Below, in pieces: positions 1 through 8,074 of a stretch of DNA of 12,500 nucleotides. The first letter of the stretch is position 1, and each line of letters opens with the position of its first letter. Below the pieces are notes generated by a model, which saw only the letters and a program-made list of their open reading frames with translations, did no database searches and was not told the origin of the DNA. The translations under genes and the position numbers were made by a program. The DNA lies in the NCBI GenBank assembly GCA_015478945.1, contig JABUQX010124259.1, positions 1-12,500 of the forward strand, given 5' to 3'. This DNA comes from Trachelipus rathkii. Lineage: Eukaryota; Arthropoda; Malacostraca; Isopoda; Trachelipodidae.

Positions 1-11
1 ATAGCAGATAG

Positions 12-15
<4 letters not shown>

Positions 16-63
<48 letters not shown>

Positions 64-94
64 CATATATATATATGTTGTTATATATATATAT
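16..94. repeat. (AT)n microsatellite
   Basis: Alternating AT runs, broken by GC at 63-64 and by GTTGT near 77-81. AT tracts are self-complementary and can extrude as cruciforms. The tract begins at the window edge, so its full length is unknown. Confidence 0.95.
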
Positions 95-189
95 GTATGG
101 TGTTTGGAACCTCTGCTACACGGTTTTCTGCTGGGGTGCTCCTGGGTTACAGAGCAACCAATCAAAGTCAAGCAACGCCGACATGCACA

Positions 190-292
190 ACAGGCTTGCA
201 TAATAAGACGAATAGCCAATCGTGGCAGGAATCGAACCATCTAACTGCGCAATGTATAGGACGCCCACCACTCAGTCTAATCCGCATCCCTA
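190..292 (-). mobile_element. tRNA-derived SINE head, minus strand
   Basis: Read on the minus strand, this has the internal promoter of a tRNA-derived SINE. A B box, GGTTCGATTCC, lies at 228-238 and matches the GGTTCGANTCC consensus. An A-box-like TAGACTGAGTGG lies at 268-279, about 29 nt upstream, which is normal tRNA spacing. The segment does not fold into an obvious complete cloverleaf with matched acceptor ends, so it is a tRNA-like SINE head and not a working tRNA gene. The body probably runs on toward position 97, but I cannot place its 3' end. The same family appears again at 388-470 on the other strand. Confidence 0.6.
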
Positions 293-305
293 AAAAAGAA
301 AGCAC

Positions 306-369
306 CGGAGCAGTTTTCAAGTCTCCTGCTTCGATATCACGGCTTTGCAGTAGACTTGAAAACTGTTCC
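306..369. repeat. Inverted repeat joining two divergent SINE heads
   Basis: Positions 311-324 and 352-365 are exact reverse complements. Continuing inward, 326-329 pairs with 347-350 after one mismatch, giving 19-bp arms with one mismatch around a 17-nt loop. Four more pairs (306-309 with 367-370) follow outside another mismatch. Weaker inverted similarity continues outward to the two GCGGAT motifs at about 282-287 and 393-398, where the SINE heads start. This is the centre of a larger imperfect palindrome made by two copies of one element placed 5' to 5'. Confidence 0.75.
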
Positions 370-387
370 GAGATGGCTAATTTTTTG

Positions 388-470
388 GGAAAGCGGATCT
401 GACTAGTGGTAAAGCCTCCCATTGTTTAACCGGCGACTGGCTGGCGATGGTCTGAGTCCCAACACGAGTG
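388..470 (+). mobile_element. tRNA-derived SINE head, plus strand
   Basis: This is a second copy of the family at 190-292, reading rightwards. An A-box-like CTGACTAGTGG lies at 399-409 and a degenerate B box GGTCTGAGTCC at 449-459, about 39 nt later. It shares with the minus-strand copy the GCGGAT start, the AGTGGT core of the A box, the GATGGT entering the B box and a CACGA after it. The B box is poorer than in the other copy, so this is probably the more decayed of the two. The element runs into an (AT)n tract at 489. Confidence 0.5.
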
Positions 471-488
471 AAATTTTTCTTCGTTCAG

Positions 489-522
489 TATATATATATA
501 TATATATATAGAGAGAAAGATA

Positions 523-594
<72 letters not shown>
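489..594. repeat. (AT)n microsatellite with GA interruption
   Basis: AT dinucleotides at 489-510 and 524-594 are separated by a purine-rich interruption at 511-523. The minus-strand open frame across it is only an Ile-Tyr repeat. Confidence 0.95.
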
Positions 595-598
<4 letters not shown>

Positions 599-638
599 TT
601 TTCATTGTTGACAATTCATGACACTGATATTATACCGG

Positions 639-765
<127 letters not shown>

Positions 766-864
766 CATGTTCACATGGTTATGAATAAATTTACCTAACT
801 TATAATGATTTGATTAGTTTTGAAATATTTTATAATTTTAATGATAATTGCATTTATTTTTCGG

Positions 865-866
<2 letters not shown>

Positions 867-946
<80 letters not shown>
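867..946. repeat. (ATT)n microsatellite
   Basis: About 80 bp of near-perfect TTA/ATT triplets. The open frame through it is a leucine run and is not a gene. Confidence 0.95.
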
Positions 947-1225
947 GTCTATATTTGTTAAACTTAAACCGATGAACTTTCTAGGCCACGCCCATTCGAT
1001 ATTTTTTTAAAAATATTGCAAATTTTGATGCTGTTTAACGTATATTTTTATCGATCTTCAACAATGTTATTAGGCGTTTAAAAATAACACATAGTATTTA
1101 GGTGTTACTTCTATCTGTTTTCAGCTAATACTATATGTTCGCGCGCGCGCAAACACACACACACACACCGTATAACAAATGGAAAAAAATGTTAGTATAT
1201 AATTTATCATATTTTTTTATCTTCA
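947..1225. other. AT-rich unique DNA with a short GC/CA repeat
   Basis: No gene is visible. A short alternating purine-pyrimidine run, CG repeats then CA repeats at about 1140-1169, is the only structured part; such runs can adopt Z-DNA. The right-hand part, about 1185-1225, is the A/T-rich tail of the SINE that follows. Confidence 0.6.
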
Positions 1226-1228
1226 CCC

Positions 1229-1357
1229 CACGGGCAGTGCCCTATTTTATGAGGGGACCTACTCTAGGTAATTTCTATCTAGGATCCGGACGAGGGATTG
1301 AACCCTGGCCCTGTGCCTTGCGACTCTGTCGCACTATCGATTGTGCCACGGTAGAGG
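1229..1357 (-). mobile_element. tRNA-derived SINE with LINE-like 3' tail
   Basis: On the minus strand the element starts near 1357. It has an A-box-like TGGCACAATCGATAG at 1334-1348 and a B box GGGTTCAATCCC at 1294-1305, spaced as in a tRNA. The body continues to about 1229, then becomes A-rich. The last part, 1229-1262, resembles the 3' end of the minus-strand LINE at 8108-8141: by hand alignment 24 of 34 positions agree without gaps. Known SINEs often borrow the 3' end of the LINE whose reverse transcriptase copies them, and this one fits that pattern. No clear target-site duplication was found. It is a different family from the heads at 190-470. Confidence 0.7.
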
Positions 1358-1444
1358 TATGTGTGTGTATTATATAGTGAAACAACTCCAACTTGCTTCA
1401 TCTTTGATACCCATTTCAGGGGTTGTGTCTCCTGCGAATGAATA

Positions 1445-1634
1445 ACCTAACCTAACCTAACATAACTTAACTTAACTTAACTTAACTTAACTTAACCTAA
1501 CCTAACCTAACCTAACCTAACAACCTAACCTAATCTAATCTAATCTAACTTAACCTAACTTAGCCTAACCTAACCTAACCTAACCTAACCTAACATAACC
1601 TAACCTAGCCTAACCTAACCCAACTTAACCTAAA
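1445..1634. repeat. Degenerate (CCTAA)n telomere-like array
   Basis: Tandem pentamers of the arthropod telomere repeat, C-rich strand on top, run for about 190 bp. The array mixes standard CCTAA with variant blocks: a run of CTTAA units near 1465-1495, TCTAA units near 1530-1545, and scattered CATAA and CCTAG units. The grouped variants suggest local amplification inside the array. It lies inside unique DNA, so it is an interstitial array and not a chromosome end in this window. Confidence 0.9.
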
Positions 1635-1923
1635 TAGTTCCTCTTGTTTTCTACGTTATTCCTATTTCATTATACTTCAGTGACGTTTTCTTCTTTTAGT
1701 TCATTGTTACTTTGTTTATTTAGTGCAAGCTCTAACGAGTGTCAGCTTTGACTGACTCTGACTCCTGAGTTTGACACATGAATCATCAGTTTGATTCTGA
1801 TTCTGATTAGATATTTGCTGAAATTTTGACTTTATTATTAATTAATTATTTAATTAACTTTCCGACTAATTAATTGAATTTTAATTTTCTGTTGCTCTTT
1901 CTGCACTTATTATATATTGTTTT
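1635..1923. other. AT-rich unique DNA with TGACTC-like motifs
   Basis: No gene is visible. Positions about 1738-1810 hold degenerate TGACTC, TGATTC and TGAATC words, including a GTGTCA and TGACAC pair in inverted orientation around 1739-1778. These resemble AP-1-like half sites but could equally be a decayed short tandem repeat. Confidence 0.4.
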
Positions 1924-1938
1924 TATTATTATTATTAA

Positions 1939-2032
<94 letters not shown>

Positions 2033-2074
2033 TTCTATAATTTTGTAATTATTATTATTATTATTATTATTATT
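1924..2074. repeat. (ATT)n microsatellites with duplicated flank
   Basis: ATT triplets occupy 1924-2033 and again 2048-2074. A 17-nt sequence at 2033-2049 is repeated exactly at 2078-2094, so the unique flank and part of the tract were duplicated together with a 45-bp offset. Confidence 0.9.
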
Positions 2075-2101
2075 CCATTCTATAATTTTGTAATCTTTTT
2101 T

Positions 2102-2103
<2 letters not shown>

Positions 2104-2178
<75 letters not shown>
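2104..2178. repeat. (GT)n microsatellite
   Basis: About 75 bp of uninterrupted GT dinucleotides, 37 units. The corresponding frames are Cys-Val or Thr-His repeats and are not proteins. Confidence 0.97.
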
Positions 2179-2181
<3 letters not shown>

Positions 2182-2349
2182 GGACGCTAACTTGCCACAC
2201 AGTTTTCCCTTTGCCTTTTTCCATGGCATAATAATACTGGCGATTTCATTTTCTTGTTTTCCCTTCATCCTTTACACTTGCAATGTATTTTATACTCACA
2301 CATTTCACAACCAGTTCTTTACACGATTTCTTAACATTTTTCAGTATAT

Positions 2350-2529
<180 letters not shown>

Positions 2530-2530
2530 G

Positions 2531-2608
2531 AGTTCTTCCAATTCACCAACAGGTCTTCCATTCGCATTTCCTACGAACTTGTTATCTAGCAAAATTTCAG
2601 CTACAGTT
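2531..2608 (-). other. Short coding-like fragment, minus strand
   Basis: Read leftwards from about 2608, one frame gives about 26 codons of normal-looking protein (for example AEILLDNKFVGNANGRPVGE) up to the AT tract. I do not recognise the family. A stop lies just upstream in the same frame and no convincing splice acceptor is visible, so if it is real it is a broken exon or transposon piece. The right edge grades into AT-rich DNA. Confidence 0.25.
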
Positions 2609-2693
2609 GTTATTGCTTATTTTTATTTGAATTTAAAACATACGGCAATACACAGACATATAGCGTTATCGCACACCTCATAGTATAGTAAGA

Positions 2694-2694
<1 letters not shown>

Positions 2695-2735
<41 letters not shown>
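2695..2735. repeat. (AT)n microsatellite
   Basis: About 41 bp of AT dinucleotides immediately 5' of the plus-strand LINE remnant. Confidence 0.95.
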
Positions 2736-2737
<2 letters not shown>

Positions 2738-2749
2738 GTATATATAAAG

Positions 2750-3560
2750 ATATTTGAGGCAGGGATGGTGTTAAAATGATGAAGAATGAAAGAGAGTGGA
2801 GGGTGCCCTAAATATTATATGTGATTTGGGTCTTCTGTGTGGCGAATTTGAAGAGAGTTTGGGAGGATTGGTAGAAAGTGGCAGGGTGTGTAAAAGCAGG
2901 ACCTTAGGAGTTTAAGATATTGTAGATAAGAGTAAAGTAATGGTTGTGAGTGAGGACAGTCCTCGGTGTGAAGCTATTAGATGGTAAGCAGCTGGAACAA
3001 GTGTCTGAGTTTAAATATTTAGGATATATGTTGATGAAAAGGAAACGGATGATGCAGTAGGAAAGTAATGAATGACAGGAAGGTGGCTGGCAATTAAATC
3101 GTTGGTTGCAAAGGATCTAAGTCTTGAGTGCGCTAGATTATGAGGGTAGGTTATTACCTGTATTAATGTATAGTAGTGAGACTATGGTCTGGAATAAGAG
3201 GTATAGATCTAAAGTTCAATGTGTTTAGATGGACAGTCTTAGGGGCGTGTTAGGTGTGAAAAGAATTGATAAAATGAGGAATGAACGTATTAGAGAGTTG
3301 TGTGGTGTAAAGAATGGGACAAATGAGAGAATAAATGAAAGTACGGTGAGATGGTTTGGTCATGTGGAAAGGATGGATGATAGTCGGTTGGTTAAGCGGT
3401 ATAGTGGTATGTGTGCTGGGAATCGACCGGTTGGAGACCGAAGAAAAAGTGGATTGAAATAGTAAAGGCTGGAGGAGTGAAATGTGAGTTTATAGAGGTG
3501 AGAATAGTTCATAGTAATAGAGTGAATGCGGGGTTTTGTGAGGGGGTATGGTTGTGGCCC
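2750..3560 (+). pseudogene. Decayed LINE reverse transcriptase, C-terminal part
   Basis: This is the 3' portion of a non-LTR retrotransposon reverse transcriptase, broken by several frameshifts and stops. In order: an eroded catalytic YADD box near 2811-2828, now reading IICDL in one frame; the segment DKSKVMVVSED at about 2926-2960; after a stop and frame change, DGKQLEQVSEFKYLGY near 2980-3029, the usual post-catalytic FKYLG block; then a longer open stretch at 3229-3462 with LRGVLGVKRID, RIRELCGVK and VRWFGHVERMD. The next frame, 3411-3640, continues with a GRPRKRW-like motif (RPKKKWIEIVK). The 'RWFGHVERM...GRPRKRW' ending is typical of LINE polymerases common in crustacean genomes; the exact clade (RTE-like or other) is uncertain. 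The N-terminal endonuclease is absent. It cannot encode an active enzyme. Confidence 0.8.
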
Positions 3561-3786
3561 ACCTGGGCAATGGATGAACTCTACATTGACGAGATGTCCA
3601 TAGTGAGTGGTCTTTCGCGTCCCGTAGCTTTAGGGTGAATTTGATCGCGACGAGTTCTCACTAAAAGGTATAAAGGTAAAGCTTTTCTTCGACTTGCGTC
3701 ATATTCTTCTTTCAACTACTTTTTCTTGTTTCGTACGTTACGCACGCCACCCCCCAGTCTTGAGAGAAGGTGGGTGATGATATATG
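3561..3786 (+). other. Probable 3' flank of LINE remnant
   Basis: No coding block is recognised. The frame open to 3638 loses resemblance to the polymerase after about 3540. This may be the element's 3' untranslated region, but no poly(A) or short tandem tail marks the end before the purine-rich run at 3787. Confidence 0.3.
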
Positions 3787-3847
3787 GGAGAGAGAGGAGG
3801 AGAAGAGAGAAGAGTATATATATATGTTATATATATATATATATATA

Positions 3848-3933
<86 letters not shown>
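3787..3933. repeat. GA-rich run followed by (AT)n microsatellite
   Basis: Purine run GA/GGA at 3787-3814 passes into AT dinucleotides to 3933, with small phase breaks near 3825 and 3848. Confidence 0.93.
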
Positions 3934-3935
<2 letters not shown>

Positions 3936-4532
3936 AAAGGAAATTTTCATCTTGTTAGCTTTTAGTTTTTGAAAACAGGAAATTGTACCTCGAATACTGT
4001 TTGCCTTTTATTTATTTTTTTTTTGTATTTTTTTTTAAGTTCTTGGGTTTAATTATGTTTGTTTATTTTGTTATTTTTATTTTTTATTTATTATTTTGTA
4101 TGTGTGTGTGTGAGTAAAGATTTTGGCACTTATTTTTTCATTCAATTCTTGGCTCCGTTTTTTTTTTCTATTTTCTTCTTTTAAGCTGAATTTAATTGTG
4201 GAATACCAAAATGGGTATACCCTAAGAAGAAAAAGATTATAGAATATGTTTAAAAAGGGGATGGAGGTTAGGAGGGGAAACAATTGCAAACGAAGGGGAG
4301 TCGAAGTAGGGAGGGTACTATCCAGAGATAAAGTATTATACAATAAATAACTTAAATTAATTTAATAAATAATAAAATAGGAAAACAAGTTCGTCGAAAC
4401 AAAAGACGCCGGAAAAACGCTTTTAAAAACGAAATATTTGGTTGAATGACTTGTATACGAGGGAACTTAATGTTGATGTAGGATAGAAAAGGGGAAACGA
4501 GCCTGCAATCAAGAGAAAACCTAACAAATACT

Positions 4533-4533
<1 letters not shown>
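3934..4533. other. AT-rich unique DNA, no gene seen
   Basis: T-rich on the plus strand from about 4000 to 4180, with a short GT run at 4099-4112. A more balanced stretch follows at 4200-4330 and 4440-4530. The minus-strand frame at 4077-4343 is low-complexity and matches no family I know. Confidence 0.5.
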
Positions 4534-4596
<63 letters not shown>

Positions 4597-4633
4597 AACA
4601 TTGACGAGAGAGAGAGCGAGAGAGAGAGGCACT
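4534..4633. repeat. (GA)n microsatellite, two blocks
   Basis: Polypurine GA runs at 4534-4593 and about 4606-4629 are separated by CCTAACATTGAC. The word CTAACA also precedes the first block at 4520. Long GA tracts can form triplex DNA and, in arthropods, offer GAGA-factor type sites. Confidence 0.95.
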
Positions 4634-4740
4634 GAGCGAGGGGAACGGCAAGTGGCGTCATCTCGCGGACCTCACGCGAAACAGTTTTCGTTCGATCGAG
4701 AAAGCGTACCGTAAATTCAAGTATGCCCACCGCTGCCAGT
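4630..4740 (+). other. CpG-rich patch; candidate regulatory or exonic DNA
   Basis: About a dozen CpG dinucleotides occur within about 100 bp, in strong contrast to the AT-rich surroundings. One plus-strand frame is open from a TGA near 4602 to about 4818, with mixed composition early (for example HLADLTRNSFRSIEKAYRKF), but it has no ATG and decays into a lysine-rich A-tract translation. A minus-strand frame is also open here. It could be a broken exon, a promoter-proximal element beside the GA tract, or neither. Confidence 0.25.
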
Positions 4741-4885
4741 CGTTTAAGCAAGCAAAAGAAAGAAGAAGGAAAAAAAAAGATAAACAACAAAATCAAAATA
4801 GAAATAAAAATAATTAGAAAGAAATAATAAAAATAGAGAGGTTAATTTAAATTATGTGATTATAAAAACGTAATGATGAAAGCTC

Positions 4886-4895
4886 TATATAAAAG
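4886..4895 (+). promoter_or_regulatory. TATA-box-like element
   Basis: TATATAAAAG closely matches the eukaryotic TATA consensus. It lies about 150 bp downstream of the CpG-rich patch and GA tract. AAAAGAG at 4891-4897 pairs with CTCTTTT at 4915-4921, so a small hairpin is also possible. No initiator or recognisable reading frame follows. In DNA this AT-rich the match may be chance. Confidence 0.15.
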
Positions 4896-4921
4896 AGTGT
4901 ATAATGGTGTGAAGCTCTTTT

Positions 4922-5780
4922 TACTCTACAAATCACGGCTTTACACATGCAGCCGTTTAATATTATTATTATTATACTCAACGTCGATCAATGAAAACCC
5001 AGTGCCATGAGGCAAGTATTATTTTCGCGACGACGGAACCTTTTTTTAACGACTTTTAATTTAGCGATTATCACTACCATTGCTTCTTCTTGTTATTGTT
5101 GTAGTTATTTTTATTTTTGTTACCATTATTATTATTATTATTATTACTCTTAGTTGGCTGTGTTAGAGAAAAAGAGAGAAAAGGAGCGGAGGACAAAATA
5201 TATTTATTATATAGCGGCAGAGCCGTTTATCCGCTTGTACTGTGAAGATGTGTTAGCTCCCACCGTCCCTAAAATAATGGGAGTTCTATACTAGTAAATT
5301 TATTATAGTTATATAAATAGTTTATATACCGAAATGTTGACAATAAAAGTTATAGAAAATGACTGAAATAATTATATATAATTGTATTTTGTATTGAAAT
5401 AAAATTATATTTTAGAAAAAAAATATTTTTCAAAATAATAAAAAATAAACTTTTTTCGATTATATAATATTGGTGTTGTTTGAAAATATATAAAAAAAAA
5501 ATTATATATACTTTTTTGTTTATAAATGCTTAATATGGTTTAACATAGAGCCATTATATATGCAATTCTTTCCATAATTCTTCTCGCATAGTGTCATTTA
5601 GTAGGATCGCTTAGTGCCGTTTTAGTAGGGTCAAATGTCGTACTATTGTGGCATCCAGGCGTCCATTCATTATCTACGAGGGGAAAAAAGGAAATATTAG
5701 GCTTGGTATAGAGCCTATGTCTCCCCTCAACTCAGAAATTCACGGAGATAAAATAAATTGTAATAATATGGAAATTTTAT
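4922..5780. other. AT-rich unique DNA, no gene seen
   Basis: No conserved coding block. Short ATT runs occur at about 4962-4976 and 5125-5146. A small hairpin with CGGCT/AGCCG arms lies at about 4936-4956. The stretch 5280-5560 is almost pure A+T. A two-copy 23-bp repeat lies at 5589-5634 and is listed separately. Confidence 0.5.
5589..5634. repeat. Two-copy 23-bp tandem repeat
   Basis: Units start at 5589 and 5612. Both read TAGTG, then a short variable part, then TTTAGTAGG and TC. Function unknown. Confidence 0.6.
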
Positions 5781-5781
5781 A

Positions 5782-5867
<86 letters not shown>
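5782..5867. repeat. (AAT)n microsatellite
   Basis: About 86 bp of perfect AAT triplets on the plus strand. It is the reverse complement of the ATT tract that begins at 5970. Confidence 0.97.
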
Positions 5868-5969
5868 GTGAGCGTTTTAACTTGAAATAAATAAGTGTAA
5901 TTTTTATATTTTTTTCTAAATTTTGGGATTTTTTTGACGTCTTTTCTCGTTCAATTTGAAGGTATGTAG

Positions 5970-6059
<90 letters not shown>

Positions 6060-6120
6060 TTCATTATTATTATTATTATTATTAATATTATTTATTTATT
6101 ATTTTATTATCTCATTATTA

Positions 6121-6167
<47 letters not shown>

Positions 6168-6168
6168 T
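5970..6168. repeat. (ATT)n microsatellite, interrupted
   Basis: ATT triplets run from 5970 to 6058, then interrupted ATT and TTTA units, then a clean block from about 6125 to 6168. The 81-residue leucine-rich frame across it is an artefact of the repeat. Confidence 0.97.
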
Positions 6169-6205
6169 ACACCAGTATTAAGTTTTATTAGAATATATTA
6201 AACTT

Positions 6206-6208
<3 letters not shown>

Positions 6209-6299
<91 letters not shown>

Positions 6300-6300
6300 T

Positions 6301-6336
<36 letters not shown>

Positions 6337-6338
6337 GG

Positions 6339-6371
<33 letters not shown>

Positions 6372-6403
6372 ATATATATATAATATATTATATATCAGAT
6401 ACA
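6209..6403. repeat. (AT)n microsatellite, left arm of mirrored set
   Basis: AT dinucleotides with several single-base phase changes. With the GA tract that follows it forms the left half of a mirrored arrangement whose right half is at 6807-6943. Confidence 0.95.
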
Positions 6404-6442
6404 TATGTCTTAATATATATATATTAGAGTTAATGTAGTCAA

Positions 6443-6443
<1 letters not shown>

Positions 6444-6486
<43 letters not shown>

Positions 6487-6500
6487 GAGAGGAGAGAGAG

Positions 6501-6555
<55 letters not shown>
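6444..6555. repeat. (GA)n microsatellite
   Basis: About 110 bp of GA with several GGA interruptions between 6475 and 6520. The reverse-complement CT tract lies 252 bp downstream. Confidence 0.97.
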
Positions 6556-6558
<3 letters not shown>

Positions 6559-6803
6559 ACACATGTTAATATGTTTTGCTTAGACTGTTGCTAATCCAAA
6601 ACTTGACACCTGTTAGAAGTATAGAGGGTTATTAAGCTGCAGTGGTTGTGACCTATCGACGATGTTTTGGCTTTGTGAGTCACGCTCAACAAAGCCCCTT
6701 TTCGGTTAATGAAACTATTCTTTTGTTGTTTAAAAGGAGTTGAATCTTAAAAGTATAAGTATTATAACCTGCAATATTAGTAAGGTATAAATTTATCTTT
6801 ATA

Positions 6804-6806
<3 letters not shown>
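6556..6806. other. Unique DNA between facing GA and CT tracts
   Basis: No open frame or RNA gene is recognised. A compact hairpin lies at 6669-6696: GGCTTTGT pairs with ACAAAGCC, and GAG with CTC apart from one bulged base. The ends of this 251-bp piece are not inverted repeats of each other, so it is not an obvious inverted-repeat transposon. Confidence 0.5.
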
Positions 6807-6891
<85 letters not shown>

Positions 6892-6943
6892 ATATTTTAT
6901 ATATATATATATAAATTATATATATATATATTATATATATATC
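6807..6943. repeat. (CT)n then (AT)n compound microsatellite
   Basis: CT dinucleotides at 6807-6847 join directly to AT dinucleotides at 6848-6943, which carry several TTTA interruptions. The order is the mirror of that at 6209-6555. Confidence 0.96.
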
Positions 6944-7189
6944 TTGTCGATGTGTTTGCTACAATTATCTGAAAATTTATTTGTGTATTCAGAAGTAAAG
7001 TGTGTATTTAGTCTGAAATTTATTTATTTTTTAATAGCAAATTAAAAAGTATGTTTAACATAAAAAGTAAAAGGACAAAAAATTCTGTGATTGTATAACT
7101 TATAAAAAAAACTTTGTTACAGAACTGTGAAAAACAAATATTATTCAGTTAAATTGGATTATAAAAAATTTATAGGTGTATTTTTCTGG
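6944..7189. other. AT-rich unique DNA, no gene seen
   Basis: A+T-rich sequence with short A and T runs; no coding block, RNA or repeat is recognised. Confidence 0.5.
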
Positions 7190-7560
7190 ATGCGGGGAGG
7201 GGGGGGGCATCGCCCCTTTATCTGATCTGAGAATATCAGTAAGCTTGAGCTTGTTATGATTTAATATTAAGTAAACATATTGTTGGGAGAGCCAGTTGTT
7301 CGTCTAGAGGGGGATATGAGCCCCTGGCCCCCTTTCTTGTTATACCTTTGGATAACAACGTTATTTAAACAAATTTAAAGTCATTGTTGTAATTAAGGAA
7401 TTTTTTTTTTATGGTGGAGAGGTCATGACATCTTTTTTTGAAAATTTCAGTAAGGACATTATTTATTTTTGTTGATAAACATTTCTAGGGGAGACAGTTG
7501 GCAATCTGGGAGGGTGCCATGCTCCCTGCCCCCTGCCAACTGCCCCCTAGGAACCCCTAT
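7190..7560. repeat. Diverged tandem repeat with GC-rich palindromic cores
   Basis: Two related units are visible. Each has a GAGAATATCAGTAAG-like start (7229 and 7440, 211 bp apart). Each then has a GGGAGA-CAGTTG element (about 7284 and 7489) and a G-run followed by a C-run: GGGGGATATGAGCCCC near 7308 and GGGAGGGTGCCATGCTCCC near 7508. An earlier G-run/C-run at 7193-7217 may be the end of a third unit. In the right-hand unit, 7485-7503 pairs with 7534-7550 (CTAGGGG and CAGTTGGCA facing their complements), making a long hairpin. The family is not recognised. Confidence 0.55.
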
Positions 7561-7580
7561 GATTCAAACTGACAGTGGTT

Positions 7581-7582
<2 letters not shown>

Positions 7583-7660
<78 letters not shown>

Positions 7661-7667
7661 TATATAT

Positions 7668-7717
<50 letters not shown>

Positions 7718-7721
7718 TATA
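7583..7721. repeat. (AT)n microsatellite
   Basis: AT tract with several TT or AA phase shifts; these create palindromic sub-blocks. The frames on both strands are Tyr-Ile repeats. Confidence 0.95.
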
Positions 7722-7767
7722 GCTTACTCTGATGTACAGAAATTTCATACACACACATTTTGTATGA

Positions 7768-7840
7768 TTATATATATATATATATATATAATATATATAT
7801 ATATCTATATATATATATATATATATATTAATATATATAT
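7768..7840. repeat. (AT)n microsatellite
   Basis: AT tract with phase breaks, 46 bp downstream of the previous tract. The unique DNA between them holds a short ACACACAC run near 7749. Confidence 0.95.
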
Positions 7841-8074
7841 CATATAATTATACTAATACTATATATAATAATTTAATGGTTTATGAACAACTACTTGCAC
7901 GTAGTGTTATATTTACTTTATATTAAAAGCCCTTGGAATATTGAAAACTTAGACACTTAGAAAACTTTACACTTTAATTACATAAAAAAATATTTAAAAG
8001 AACTTTATATAATATATACATTGAAAACTAGCTTTCACCTCGACGCGCGAGGCCCCTACAGTAAAACAAATTAC
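7841..8074. other. AT-rich unique DNA flanking the LINE 3' end
   Basis: No gene seen. A CpG-rich palindrome with CCTCG/CGAGG arms lies at 8038-8052. This is the genomic flank next to the poly(A) tail of the minus-strand LINE. Confidence 0.5.

Noticed and set aside
228..279. A functional tRNA gene on the minus strand
   Set aside because: A and B boxes are present, but no matched acceptor stem or complete cloverleaf could be drawn. A related degenerate copy lies nearby, as expected of a SINE.
97..422. Open frames of 101 and 84 codons on both strands near the left end
   Set aside because: Both run across the tRNA-like SINE heads and the palindrome, with no protein motif. Pol III elements explain the region.
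1294..1348. A second functional tRNA gene
   Set aside because: The box spacing is right, but the sequence continues into a LINE-like tail and lacks a paired acceptor end; a SINE explains it better.
1445..1634. A true chromosome end or a CRISPR-like array
   Set aside because: The pentamers are contiguous with no spacers, and unique DNA continues for kilobases on both sides, so it is an interstitial telomere-type array.
1910..2224. Asparagine/histidine-threonine-rich minus-strand frame, like a low-complexity protein
   Set aside because: The Asn run is AAT triplets and the His-Thr run is CA repeats. No non-repeat coding part supports a gene.
4423..4796. Serine-leucine-rich minus-strand frames
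   Set aside because: They are the CT-strand translation of the GA tract, and the flanking residues differ between the overlapping frames without any conserved motif.
5956..6201. Leucine-rich frame resembling a membrane segment or signal peptide
   Set aside because: The leucines are TTA codons of an ATT microsatellite; three other ATT tracts in the window give the same false pattern.
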